Source: Actinosynnema sp. ALI-1.44 (GTDB taxonomy: Bacteria > Actinomycetota > Actinomycetes > Mycobacteriales > Pseudonocardiaceae). From it: a DNA stretch of 64,000 bases. Position 1 is the first letter of the stretch; every line of letters begins with the position of its first letter. Shown in pieces: positions 24,397-35,601 of this stretch. The position numbers and the translations under genes were made by a program. Where the stretch lies: assembly GCF_001984155.1 (NCBI RefSeq), contig NZ_MTQO01000054.1:806001-870000 (forward strand). Reading direction: 5' to 3'. A model generated the notes under the pieces. The model did no database searches. It saw nothing but the letters and a program-made list of their open reading frames with translations, and was not told the DNA's origin.

Positions 24397-25185
24397 ATGC
24401 GACCGCAGGAGCTCGTGGGCGCTGAGGTGTACGACACGCGAGGAGATCGCGTCGGCAAAGTGGCGACGGTGTACCTGAGCGAGGAGTCACAGCAGCCGGA
24501 ATGGGTGACGGTCCACACCGGCCTGTTCGGGCACAAGGAGAGTTTCGTGCCGCTGGCGGGCGCGCAGACCGCGACCGACGGCCTGCACGTCAACTGGGGC
24601 AAGGACAAGATCAAGGAAGCACCCCGGATCGACGCGGACGGCAGGCTTTCCGCGCAGGAGAGCATGAACCTGTACGACTACTACGGGATTCCCGTGCAGC
24701 GCGCCGGTGAACCAGGCCGGGGCCAGCAGGGCCGGATGCCCCAGGACCGGCAGACCCAGGGCCGGGGCCAGGACGAGATGCGGGCGAGGGCCAAGGGCGA
24801 CCAGCGGGGCCGCGCGGACGATCAGGTGATGACCCGCTCCGAGGAGCAGTTGAAGGTCGGCACCCAGCGCGTGGAAACCGGCCGCGTCCGGCTGCGCAAG
24901 CACGTGGTGACCGAGGAGCAGCAGGTCACCGTGCCGGTTTCGCACGAGGAGGTGCGCATCGAGCGCGAACCGATCGACCCTCGCAACGCGGGCAAGACCG
25001 AGATCGGCGAAGAGGAGCAGGAAGTCGTCCTGCACGCCGACAAGCCCGTGATCGGCAAGGAGTCCGTGCCGGTCGAGCAGGTCCGCATGCGCACCGAGGA
25101 AGTGACCGAGCAGCAGCAGGTCCGCGACAAGGTCCGCAAGGAGCAGATCGACGTGGACCGGCCCCGGCCAGGCAGCGTGAAGTGA
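24397..25185 (+). CDS. PRC-barrel and DUF2382 domain protein
   Basis: 262 residues from ATG 24397. Residues 1-75 form a PRC barrel (MRPQELVGAEVYDTRGDRVGKVATVYLSEES... PLAGAQ). A Gln/Gly/Arg-rich linker (about 105-140) leads to a DUF2382 domain in the last ~115 residues, with repeated glutamate-rich strands (EEQLKVGTQRVETGRVRLRKHVVTEEQQVTVPVSHEEVRIEREPI). Soluble, no signal peptide. Such proteins are common stress-associated proteins in actinobacteria and cyanobacteria; no biochemical role is established. Upstream, TATAGA at 24375-24380 could be a -10 box. The 253 bp before the gene contain only short inverted repeats (for example CTGGG/CCCAG at 24205-24222). Confidence 0.85.
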   Translation: MRPQELVGAEVYDTRGDRVGKVATVYLSEESQQPEWVTVHTGLFGHKESFVPLAGAQTATDGLHVNWGKDKIKEAPRIDADGRLSAQESMNLYDYYGIPVQRAGEPGRGQQGRMPQDRQTQGRGQDEMRARAKGDQRGRADDQVMTRSEEQLKVGTQRVETGRVRLRKHVVTEEQQVTVPVSHEEVRIEREPIDPRNAGKTEIGEEEQEVVLHADKPVIGKESVPVEQVRMRTEEVTEQQQVRDKVRKEQIDVDRPRPGSVK

Positions 25186-25370
25186 ACGGCGGGTGCCCCG
25201 CCGGGTGATGGTGCGCGACATGCGCTCCCCGGCGGGCACACCCCCGCTTCCGGTGCGCCGGTAGCGCACACGTGGATCAGCATCGGCGTGGGAACCTGCC
25301 CGGTATTCGCTGTAGCAATCGGCTGCACGCGCACCGGCTTCCATCGCCGACCGCCAAGGGCTGTCAGCGA

Positions 25371-26057
25371 TCATCCGGCCGCGTGCTCCGGGTCAGACTC
25401 ATCTTCGGCACCCGATGTCAGCGGCTCGCGGAGCAAAGAACAACTGCACGCCTTGAGTGGATGCAGGAATTCACTGCAGTGGTGGTAGAGGACATGCGAC
25501 AGTTCATTCAACTGCGCCATCTGTGCACCGGCTATGCAGCGCGCTTCCCAGATCAGCGCGCTGGCGTCGGATATCGCGTACTCCGGGGGCCCTGCCTGCT
25601 CGTCGAGCCGCACGTCGGCCATGGCTGCCAGGTCACATGCCGGAATGCCGAGTACGAGGACGGACGCCGCAACCAGTTCGGCGGACACGTCCTTGCGGCC
25701 GTGGCCCACCAGGTTCAGCGTCGATGGCGACCACGGGCCGAACGACGCCAGCATGAACAGCGCCTTGACCGCCTGAATCGCGGGCATGTTCCGGTTGCCG
25801 AACAACCGCATCAGCACGGCGCCGAAGCCCGGCTGGAACCACCTGTCGTACTCCCGCTCACCACCTGGGCGGACATCCGCCGACGTGTGCAACCCGAACG
25901 CCGGTGCGAGCTGACGCAGCAGTGACGCGGACGGTTGCCGCCCGCCGAACACTGCCGTCAACTCCGTGTTCGGCAGGTCAACGGCCCGCGCCAACGCTCG
26001 CGCGTCCAGCCCTCGCTGGGCGGCCAACCGCGAGAGCATTCCCCCGAAGTCCGGCAT
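25371..26057 (-). CDS. XRE-like HTH protein, 228 aa
   Basis: ATG 26057. Residues 1-65 fit an XRE-type HTH (MLSRLAAQRGLDARALARAVDLPNTELTAVFGGRQPSASLLRQLAPAFGL), though the recognition region is divergent. The rest is helical with a hydrophobic central stretch (PAIQAVKALFMLASFGPWSPSTLNLVG) and an HVLYHHCSEFLH segment. Probably a DNA-binding regulator. It is divergent from the glycosyltransferase and may control it. The assignment of the C-terminal part is open. Confidence 0.75.
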   Translation of the reverse strand: MPDFGGMLSRLAAQRGLDARALARAVDLPNTELTAVFGGRQPSASLLRQLAPAFGLHTSADVRPGGEREYDRWFQPGFGAVLMRLFGNRNMPAIQAVKALFMLASFGPWSPSTLNLVGHGRKDVSAELVAASVLVLGIPACDLAAMADVRLDEQAGPPEYAISDASALIWEARCIAGAQMAQLNELSHVLYHHCSEFLHPLKACSCSLLREPLTSGAEDESDPEHAAG

Positions 26058-26141
26058 GTGGTTGTTCTACCAGGTAACAGCGGCCACAGGCACCGTGAAC
26101 GGTTGAACCTGTCGACGGCGAAAACAGTTGAACATCGGTCC

Positions 26142-26147
26142 TAGAAT
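26142..26147 (+). promoter_or_regulatory. Putative -10 box (TAGAAT), leaderless start
   Basis: Near-consensus hexamer 6 bases before ATG 26154. GTTGAAC occurs twice upstream as a direct repeat (26102-26108 and 26127-26133), possibly a regulator site. Confidence 0.45.
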
Positions 26148-26153
26148 CGGCCG

Positions 26154-28795
<2,642 letters not shown>

Positions 28796-28847
28796 TCAGG
28801 ACGGTGACCCCCATCTTAGCCGCCACGGAGAGCCACCAAAGAAAGCG

Positions 28848-31800
28848 TCAGGGGTTCCAGTGGCGGGCGCCACGCTGCAAACCGATCATTCCGGACACCA
28901 GGCGCATCTGGTCGACGTCCCGGATGTCGGCCTGCACCAGTCGCGGCGAACAGATCAACACGGCCACGGCCTGGGCACGCGACAGCGCCACGTTCAAGCG
29001 GTTGCGCGACAGCAGGAAGTCCAGCCCCCGCGGCAGGTCCACCGCGGCGGACGACGTCATTGTGACGAGGACCACCGGCGCTTCCTGGCCCTGGAACTTG
29101 TCGACCGTGCCGACCCGCGTCTGCTCGAACCCGGCCTCCGCCAGCGCCCGGCGCACGACCCTGACCTGAAGGTTGTACGGCGCCACAACGAGGATGTCCG
29201 CGTCGGTCAGCGGCCGCTCGGCCGACCCGTCCACCCACGTGCGGCCGACCAGCGCCCGGACCGCGGCCACGACGGCGTCGGCTTCCTCCGGTGAGCTCGT
29301 GATGTTGTGGTTGTGCTCGACGTAGTGCGTGTACAGGCCGGGCTCGACGCCGTCGACGTGCCTGCCGGAGGCGGTCTCGTGCGCGTGCAGCAGGCCCGCG
29401 TACGACAGCCGGGACACGGGGTCGCAGACGCCGGGGTGCATGCGTCGGGTCTGGTCCATGAAGTAGCCGAGGTTCGGCGGGATCACGTCCGCCTCGCCCA
29501 GCAGGTGCCCCAACGCGGACGCGTCCGCACCCGCCGGGTGCGTGCCCTGCACGACCTGCGGCAACTGCTGCGGGTCCCCGAGCAGCACCAGGTTGCGGGT
29601 GCACGTCGACACCGCGAGCGCGTCGGCCAGGGCGAACTGACCGGCCTCGTCGATGATCAGCACGTCGAAGCGTTCTTCGCGGACGGCGGCGTTGGCGAAC
29701 GTCCACGCTGTGCCGCCGACCAGGTGCCCGCCGCCCTGGTCGGACCGCCAGCGCACCAAGGAGGTGTTGTCCTTGGGCTGGTCCCACTGGCAGTCCTTGT
29801 CGGGTTTCCCGCCCTTCGCGCGTTTCGCGCACGGGATCGCCACACCGAGATCCCGTCCCGCGGCCAGCGCGGAGCTGAGCACGTTCTCCACGGCCTTGTG
29901 GCTGTTGGACGTGACCCCGACGGACTTGCCCTTGCCGATCAGGTGCGCGATCAACCGCCCGGCCAGGTAGGTCTTCCCGGCGCCCGGTGGTCCCTGCACG
30001 GCCAGCGTCGAGCCGTCCAGCGCGTCCACCGCGCGGATCACCGTGGCGACCAGGTCGTCACCTTGGGGCAGGTCACCGCGGATGGTCTGCGGCGGCAGCC
30101 TGCGCAGCAGGTCGAGACCTGGGTGCGCGGGCAGCATCGGCAGCAGCCCGACCACGCCCTCGGCCAGCGAGTACACCGCCTCGTCCTTGGGCTGCGGCTT
30201 CACCGGGTCGCCGGGCAGCACCGCGATCGGGACGTCGTCGGAGGTCTCGTCCGGCTTCGCGCTCTCCTCCAGGGTGAGCGTGTCGGCGGTCGCCTCGACG
30301 ACCTTCGCGTTGCGGGTCCAGTTGACCGGCGTGCCCCGGTACAGCAGGCGGACCTGTTCGTTCGTGTCGAACGGGTGCGGCCGGTCGGGATCGCACCGGG
30401 CGTGCAGGACGCGTTTGGCGTTGCGCACCCGGCCTTGGGGCGCGGTCCAGTCCTCGGAGCGCAGGGAAACCGGGACGGTGCACGCGGTGTCCGACTCGAG
30501 GTCGGACAGCGGCGCGCCGACCTGGCGGAAGAAATCCCACCACGCCGGGTTGGTCTCCCGCCGGTGGTAGCCGACCGCGGCCGCCAGCAGCGCCCGTGCC
30601 AGCTCGTCTTCCGTTGCCTGCGCGGGATCCTCGGGCAGGTCGGCGAGCAGCGGGTCGACCACGGCGGCGATCCGGGCCGCGCGTTCGGCGCGGCGCTGCG
30701 CGGCCTCGGCCTCCGCGGTCTCGTTGATCAGGACATCCAGTTCGGACTCGTCCGGCTGGTGCGGTTCGATCCCCGCCTCGGTGCGAACCTGCAACAGGAA
30801 CCGGTACAGCCGGTGCGTGGACACGCAGTCGTACTCGTTGTAGTCCTTGATCCCGTCGAGAACGGCCTCCGCCTCGGGGACGTCGTCGGCGGCGAGCAGC
30901 GTCAGGTACTCCTCGTACGCCTCGATGCTGGACACGGCGTTGACCACGTCACCATCTCGCTTGTCCGGCATGTACAGCGGTTCCAGGTACTTGATCGAGT
31001 ACGACCGCTGCGAGACCCGAAGTCCTTTGCGCACCACCGCGTACAGGTCCACCAACGCGCCCACCCGCAGCAGTGTGTCCACGGCTTCCTCACGGGTGCC
31101 GTGCAACGCCGCCAAGCGCTTGAGCGCGTTCACCTCATAGGGCGCGTAGTGGTAGACGTGCGACCCCGGGTGCTTGGTCGTGCGCTCCAACGCGAAGTCC
31201 ACGAAGTCCTCGAACGCACGCTTCTCCTGCGCTCGGGTGTGTGCCCAGAACGGCCGGAACTCCTCCGTGCCGTCATCGGTGACGGTGACCGCGCCGAACA
31301 GGTACTCCAAACCCTGGCCCGCCAAGGCGAACGGATCGCCCTCCATGTCGAAGAACACGTCACCGGCACTCGGCTGCGGCAACGTGGCGAGCACCTCGGC
31401 GGACAGCACCTCGTAGGCCACCTTGCCGACAGGGTCGTCCGGCGTGCGGGAGTCGTCCTGGATGACCTGGATCGCGGCCTGGGAGCGTAGGCCGTGGAAC
31501 GTGGCGGCCGACATGGTCGACGGCCGGTCCATCGCGGTCGCGTTGGCCAGGTCGTCGATGGTCGACATGCCTGCGGCGACCAGCTTCCGGCGCTGGTCGG
31601 CCCGGATGTTGGCGACCAGTGACAAGTCCCGGTCGCCTTCCCTCCCGGACGCGCAGTGCGTACCGAACTTGCACGTCGCGCACGCTGCCCGCTCGTCCGC
31701 CCAGACCTGGACGGGCAACCGCGCGGGCTTGGCCAGCCGTTCCGCCAACCGGGCGCGGAGATCCAACACCAGCGGCAGGAAATCGTTGACACGATAGGAA

Positions 31801-32318
31801 TGCGTCGACCCGTCACCCAGAACCAGGTGCATCTGCGGGCCCGCCGGATACCCGGCGTCCCGCAACGCGGCGGCGTACGTGGTCAACTGCAGCACGGCCG
31901 ACGGCTTGGCGTGCCGGGTGAGTTTCGTGTCGTGCGCCTCGTAATCGCCGTTCGCGTCCTGGATCAGGAAGTCCGCACGGCCGTAGAACGAGCCGTCGTA
32001 GAAAACCGCCTGGTAGATCACCGGAGCGCCGGACTCGATGGCCTTCCGGGTCTGCTCGGCGGCCGCCGCCAGCGCCTCAGGCCGAGGGGCGGGCAGATCG
32101 ATCTTCACAACCTCGAACCGCGCCTCGAGCCGCTCGAGCGTCGCCTGCTCGTGCGCGATGCCGTGCTTGGCGACCAGCAGGTTCTGCGGATCCTGCGGCT
32201 GCGGCGCACCCTCGACACCCATGGCAAGCGCATGATCGAGAACGCTGCGGTGCTCGCACTCCAGCAGGTCGACAAGATCCCCAGGAGAGATCACCAGGCC
32301 GGTTGGAGTGACAAGCAC
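28848..32318 (-). CDS. TM0106-type RecB-like nuclease fused to SF1 helicase
   Basis: 1156 residues from GTG 32318. The N-terminal half is a RecB/Cas4-like nuclease: a lone Cys near residue 21 (LLECEHRSVLDH), GRADFLI and YEAHDTKL (PD-(D/E)xK-type acid and Lys), then CATCKFGTHC, so four Cys could hold an Fe-S cluster as in AddB/Cas4. An RNase H-like segment follows (VFFDMEGDPFAL). The C-terminal half is a Dna2/UPF1-like helicase: GPPGAGKT near 775, LIIDEAGQFALADALA near 885, GDPQQLPQV, and VDKFQGQEAPVVLVTM... LSRNRLNVALSRAQ. It likely processes DNA ends or flaps in repair or defence. Not linked to another repair gene here. Confidence 0.9.
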   Translation of the reverse strand: MLVTPTGLVISPGDLVDLLECEHRSVLDHALAMGVEGAPQPQDPQNLLVAKHGIAHEQATLERLEARFEVVKIDLPAPRPEALAAAAEQTRKAIESGAPVIYQAVFYDGSFYGRADFLIQDANGDYEAHDTKLTRHAKPSAVLQLTTYAAALRDAGYPAGPQMHLVLGDGSTHSYRVNDFLPLVLDLRARLAERLAKPARLPVQVWADERAACATCKFGTHCASGREGDRDLSLVANIRADQRRKLVAAGMSTIDDLANATAMDRPSTMSAATFHGLRSQAAIQVIQDDSRTPDDPVGKVAYEVLSAEVLATLPQPSAGDVFFDMEGDPFALAGQGLEYLFGAVTVTDDGTEEFRPFWAHTRAQEKRAFEDFVDFALERTTKHPGSHVYHYAPYEVNALKRLAALHGTREEAVDTLLRVGALVDLYAVVRKGLRVSQRSYSIKYLEPLYMPDKRDGDVVNAVSSIEAYEEYLTLLAADDVPEAEAVLDGIKDYNEYDCVSTHRLYRFLLQVRTEAGIEPHQPDESELDVLINETAEAEAAQRRAERAARIAAVVDPLLADLPEDPAQATEDELARALLAAAVGYHRRETNPAWWDFFRQVGAPLSDLESDTACTVPVSLRSEDWTAPQGRVRNAKRVLHARCDPDRPHPFDTNEQVRLLYRGTPVNWTRNAKVVEATADTLTLEESAKPDETSDDVPIAVLPGDPVKPQPKDEAVYSLAEGVVGLLPMLPAHPGLDLLRRLPPQTIRGDLPQGDDLVATVIRAVDALDGSTLAVQGPPGAGKTYLAGRLIAHLIGKGKSVGVTSNSHKAVENVLSSALAAGRDLGVAIPCAKRAKGGKPDKDCQWDQPKDNTSLVRWRSDQGGGHLVGGTAWTFANAAVREERFDVLIIDEAGQFALADALAVSTCTRNLVLLGDPQQLPQVVQGTHPAGADASALGHLLGEADVIPPNLGYFMDQTRRMHPGVCDPVSRLSYAGLLHAHETASGRHVDGVEPGLYTHYVEHNHNITSSPEEADAVVAAVRALVGRTWVDGSAERPLTDADILVVAPYNLQVRVVRRALAEAGFEQTRVGTVDKFQGQEAPVVLVTMTSSAAVDLPRGLDFLLSRNRLNVALSRAQAVAVLICSPRLVQADIRDVDQMRLVSGMIGLQRGARHWNP

Positions 32319-32397
32319 CGACGCAGTATTACGCCATTCGTGGCCAAAACCCGGGAGCCCGAACCCCGCGTGTCCAGAGCACCCCGACTCCTGGCTT

Positions 32398-32454
32398 GTG
32401 CAACCAATGTGGCCTTCGTAGCCAAAAACGCAACGAAGGCCACATTGGTTGCAC
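32398..32454. terminator. Perfect 22-bp-arm hairpin between minus-strand genes
   Basis: Bases 32398-32419 and 32433-32454 are exact reverse complements (core CCAATGTGGCCTTCGT / ACGAAGGCCACATTGG) with a 13-nt loop. It lies 27 bp after the 3' end of the minus-strand T7SS-like gene set and 80 bp upstream of the nuclease-helicase gene. It fits a strong bidirectional terminator; no U tract follows. Arms of this length could also be a dispersed intergenic repeat. Confidence 0.7.
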
Positions 32455-32480
32455 TCAGAACGGGGCGGGGCGGCCTGCTG

Positions 32481-33221
32481 TTACGTCCAGACCTGCTGCG
32501 GGATCCGGTCGAGGATGTCGCAGCGCAGGTCCAGCGCGGCGGACAGCGGACCAGGATCGCGGTGGTCGGGGACGATGTCGCCGACCACCTCCAGTTGCTG
32601 CCCGCGGATCCAGAAACCCTGGAACGTCCGGGAGTCGGTGAGCAGGAAGTCGATCAGCCCCGGCGACAGCACGTCCCGCGCGAACTGGTCGTTCTCCGCG
32701 GTGACCTGGTAGCGGGCGTCGAACTCCGCGTGCCCGATCTTCAGGTCGCCCGCGCCGATCGCGGAGCCGATGCTGCTCTGCAGCCTCGGCACCGACCGCA
32801 CGTCCAACGTCGGTCGCGGCGCCGGGGTCCGCACCCAGATCGCATGCTCGTCGTGCATGCTTCCCGGGCCGTTGCTGTCCGGTGGATCCTTGATGTGGAA
32901 CCGCGCGGACAGGAACGGCCTGCCGCGGTGCTGACCGGTGACCACCTCGTGTGCCCGCACCGCGTTCGGCTGCCGGTCGTAGCCGATCACCGTCGCGGAC
33001 AGCGGGGCGTACTGCTGCACCTCGTCGAACACCTGGTTGTAGGCGTCCTCGCGCTCCTCGTAGCGCCAGCCACGCCGGGGCGCTTCCTCGTTGAGGCGGG
33101 TGAGGACGCCTTCGACCGATTCCTTGTAGTCCTTGCGCAGCCAGATCATCATCCAGGTCAGCAGGCCGCCGACGATGACGAGCCCGCCGACCACGATCGC
33201 GATGATCGCTGCCGCACTCAA
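32481..33221 (-). CDS. Single-TM membrane-anchored hypothetical protein
   Basis: 246 residues. The start is TTG 33221, inside the stop of the preceding gene (TTGA overlap). One N-terminal transmembrane helix (about 4-26, AIIAIVVGGLVIVGGLLTWMMI) precedes a soluble ~215-residue domain beginning KDYKESVEGVLTRLNEEAPRRGW. It is the last gene of the WXG100-type set. I do not recognise the domain; genes of this kind often accompany ESX-like substrates in actinobacteria. Confidence 0.78.
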   Translation of the reverse strand: MSAAAIIAIVVGGLVIVGGLLTWMMIWLRKDYKESVEGVLTRLNEEAPRRGWRYEEREDAYNQVFDEVQQYAPLSATVIGYDRQPNAVRAHEVVTGQHRGRPFLSARFHIKDPPDSNGPGSMHDEHAIWVRTPAPRPTLDVRSVPRLQSSIGSAIGAGDLKIGHAEFDARYQVTAENDQFARDVLSPGLIDFLLTDSRTFQGFWIRGQQLEVVGDIVPDHRDPGPLSAALDLRCDILDRIPQQVWT

Positions 33222-33700
33222 CGGCGCATCCCCTGGTAGATGTCGAATCCGTCCTCGTAGTCGTCGTACCCGGCCCGGGACGACGCGGGTGCCTGCCGCA
33301 GCACCTGCACGCCGGGATCGGGCGTCGGCTTGTCACCGAACGTCCGCTCCTCCTCGGACAGCACCCGGTCGAGGAGTTCCGACCCGCCCAGCCCGCGCCG
33401 GACCACCTCGGCCTGTGCCCGTGCCGCGTCTGCCTGCGCCCTGGCGATGGCGTGCATCACCGTCTTGGCCAGCAGGTCCGCCGTCGCGGTCTTGAACGAC
33501 TCGTCGAACGAGATCGACTTGACCGAACCACCCGCACCGGCGACGACCGTGACCATGCCGTCGGGCGACGACGCGGTCCCGTCGACGGCCTTCAGCTCCT
33601 CGGTCATCTGCTTGTACGACTCGGCACGCATCCGGTTGTCCGCAGCCGCCTGGTCGATCGCCTGGATCCGTTGCGCCAGGCGCTGTGGCCACTCGGTCAT
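33218..33700 (-). CDS. YbaB/EbfC-like protein
   Basis: 160 residues from ATG 33700. A coiled N-terminal helix (about 1-40), then a short beta meander, TASSPDGMVTVVAGAGGSVKSISFDESF, and a long helix, match the YbaB fold (nucleoid-associated/ESX-linked family often next to WXG100 genes). The acidic C-terminal tail (DDYEDGFDIYQGMRR) is extra. Its start overlaps the stop of the preceding gene, and its own stop overlaps the start of the next gene, so it is translationally coupled on both sides. Confidence 0.82.
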   Translation of the reverse strand: MTEWPQRLAQRIQAIDQAAADNRMRAESYKQMTEELKAVDGTASSPDGMVTVVAGAGGSVKSISFDESFKTATADLLAKTVMHAIARAQADAARAQAEVVRRGLGGSELLDRVLSEEERTFGDKPTPDPGVQVLRQAPASSRAGYDDYEDGFDIYQGMRR

Positions 33701-34209
33701 CAGTAGCCTCCGTTGTTCTGCTGTGCCTTGGTGTCCGGCCGCACGGTCTCGATGAACTGCTGGAAGTCGCTGACCACGCGCTCGAACTCGTCGGAGTCCG
33801 CGGTCAGCACCAGGTGCAGCACCGCCTGCTGCTGCGGGTTACGCACGTCCTGCATGCCCAGGTACACCTGCAGCTGGGCGACGTCCATCTGCCTGCCGTT
33901 GGCCACGATCAGCATCCGCACCGCCTGCGTCAGGCCGGGGTTGTCCGCCGTGCCGTGCTCGCTGCGGTTGCCGACCTTCATCTGCACGACCTCGGTCTGC
34001 AGCTTGGCCAGCGCCTCGTCCGCGATCTGGCCGAGGGGTACGTCCGGCCTGACCTCGCCGGAGATCGTGATGTTCGACGTGAACCCGTTGACCGCCGGTG
34101 GTTTCAGCGCGACGAACGCGACGTTGGGCGACCCGACCTCGTCAGGCGGGGCGGCCCGCCAGCCGTCCGGCAGCGAGAACTCGATCGGTACCGGAATCGT
34201 CGTTGCCAT
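33700..34209 (-). CDS. LpqN/Mog1-like domain protein (cytosolic)
   Basis: 169 residues from ATG 34209. PVPIEFSLPDGWRAAPPDEVGSPNVAFVALKPP and the later strands and helices resemble the Mog1/PsbP-like fold seen in actinobacterial LpqN and in many ESX-associated small proteins. No signal peptide or lipobox is present, unlike LpqN itself. Probably a chaperone-like partner of the neighbouring WXG100-type proteins. Its end overlaps the YbaB-like gene start (TGATG). Confidence 0.72.
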   Translation of the reverse strand: MATTIPVPIEFSLPDGWRAAPPDEVGSPNVAFVALKPPAVNGFTSNITISGEVRPDVPLGQIADEALAKLQTEVVQMKVGNRSEHGTADNPGLTQAVRMLIVANGRQMDVAQLQVYLGMQDVRNPQQQAVLHLVLTADSDEFERVVSDFQQFIETVRPDTKAQQNNGGY

Positions 34210-34230
34210 ACCGTTGAATCTCCATCCGCT

Positions 34231-35601
34231 TTACAGTCCGAAGAAGTTCTTGACGCCCTTGGCGGCGTTGCCGACGCCCTCGTCGATCGCCTTGCCCGCG
34301 CTGCTGATGCCGTTGCCGACAGCACCGGCCACGTCGCCAACCGTATCGACGACCTTGCCCGGGTCGACGGAGACGTCGAAGCCGACCTTCGCACCGACAC
34401 CGAGCCCGAGGCCGACCGACCCGCCGATGTGGAACTTCCCGTCGTTGCCCATACCCAGCTGGGCGGAGGCCTCGGCGCCCGCACCGGCCCACGCCTCACC
34501 GTGCACACCGGCACCGACGCCACCGACCTCGGCGCCGATGTCGCCTTCGGCCTTCGCACCGGCGAAGGCACCGGCGCTGACGTCCGCGCCGCCCCAGCCG
34601 ATGTTGGCCTCGGCCTCGGCGTTGGCGCCGACGAACACCTCACCCTTGCCGGACACGCTGGCGTGGTCGCCCCAGCCGACCGTGCCCTCGGCGCCTGCCT
34701 TGGCCAGGTACGCCTCGGCGCTGGCACCGGCGGTCAGGCCGTCGGGGCCCCACTTGGCATGGGCCTCCGCGCCCGCGCCGAGCACGTCGACACTGGCCTT
34801 GCCCTTGCCGTTGAAGGTGCCGTTGTCGAACTCGCCCTCGGCCTCCGCGCCCCAGACCTTGGCCTCGGCCTGGGCCTTCCACTCGCCTTCGGGGATGTCG
34901 ATGCCCAGCTGCTTGAGCGCGCCGGACATGAGGCCGCCGAAGACGTCGCCCATGCCGCTCTGGTTCTGGCTGCCGAACTCGCGGTTGTAGCTCTTGCCGC
35001 CGGGCCCCTTGTGCCAGCCGGGCTTGTTGGGGTTGTGGCCGTCGACACCGAAACCACGCTCGTTGCCGACCTGCTTGGTGTACTTGCCTTCGCCGTTGTC
35101 CTGCATGCCGAACATCTCCGCGATCGAGCCGCCGGCGGACGCCAGCTGCTCACGCGCGTTCTGCAGGACCGTCTGCGCGTTGTGGAACGCGGCCGCGGCC
35201 GGATCGGTGAACGGGGTGACCACACCGTTCTCGGCGGCGGTCAGCGCGTCCGCGGCGGCGGCGCGGGAGGCGGCCATGGCCTCGGTGTACATCTCGATCG
35301 CCCGCTGGGCCTCGCCCTGCGCCCACGTGAGCGTGTCGCCGAAGTCGGCGAGCGCCTGGCCGCCGAGCCCCATGTCCTCGACCGCCTGCATCCACTTGGG
35401 AGGTTCCTGGCCGAACATCTCGAGGAAGCTGTTGGCGGCCTGGCCGGTCCACTCGACCACGTCGACCGAGCCGAGGTCCTGGCCGACGGATCCGACCTGC
35501 TTGACGGTCTCGACCAGCGCCTGCAGGTCGGACGAGATCGCCTCCGGCATCCCGGGGATGAGCGCGCGGGGATCCATCGTCTGTCCGAGTTCGGCGGCCA
35601 T
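34231..35601 (-). CDS. WXG100-type putative T7SS substrate with long Gly/Ala-rich C-terminus
   Basis: 456 residues; ATG 35601 overlaps the stop of the upstream WXG-like gene. The N-terminal ~150 residues are helical with a W-T-G turn (VVEWTGQAANSFLEMFG), as in WXG100/LXG ESX substrates. After a linker (about 150-225) the remaining ~230 residues are a low-complexity array of alternating Ala/Gly/Glu strands (AEAHAKWGPDGLTAGASAEAY, AGAFAGAKAEGDIGAEVGG), free of cysteine, ending in an amphipathic GKAIDEGVGNAAKGVKNFFGL tail. Probably exported by a type VII system encoded elsewhere; the C-terminal part could be adhesive, pore-like or a toxin carrier. No immunity gene is obvious. Confidence 0.8.
   Translation of the reverse strand: MAAELGQTMDPRALIPGMPEAISSDLQALVETVKQVGSVGQDLGSVDVVEWTGQAANSFLEMFGQEPPKWMQAVEDMGLGGQALADFGDTLTWAQGEAQRAIEMYTEAMAASRAAAADALTAAENGVVTPFTDPAAAAFHNAQTVLQNAREQLASAGGSIAEMFGMQDNGEGKYTKQVGNERGFGVDGHNPNKPGWHKGPGGKSYNREFGSQNQSGMGDVFGGLMSGALKQLGIDIPEGEWKAQAEAKVWGAEAEGEFDNGTFNGKGKASVDVLGAGAEAHAKWGPDGLTAGASAEAYLAKAGAEGTVGWGDHASVSGKGEVFVGANAEAEANIGWGGADVSAGAFAGAKAEGDIGAEVGGVGAGVHGEAWAGAGAEASAQLGMGNDGKFHIGGSVGLGLGVGAKVGFDVSVDPGKVVDTVGDVAGAVGNGISSAGKAIDEGVGNAAKGVKNFFGL

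Noticed and set aside
29307-31490. Plus-strand open frame of about 727 codons opposite the nuclease-helicase gene
   Set aside because: The minus-strand protein has full nuclease and helicase motifs; the antisense product is Arg/Val/Gly-rich without motifs.
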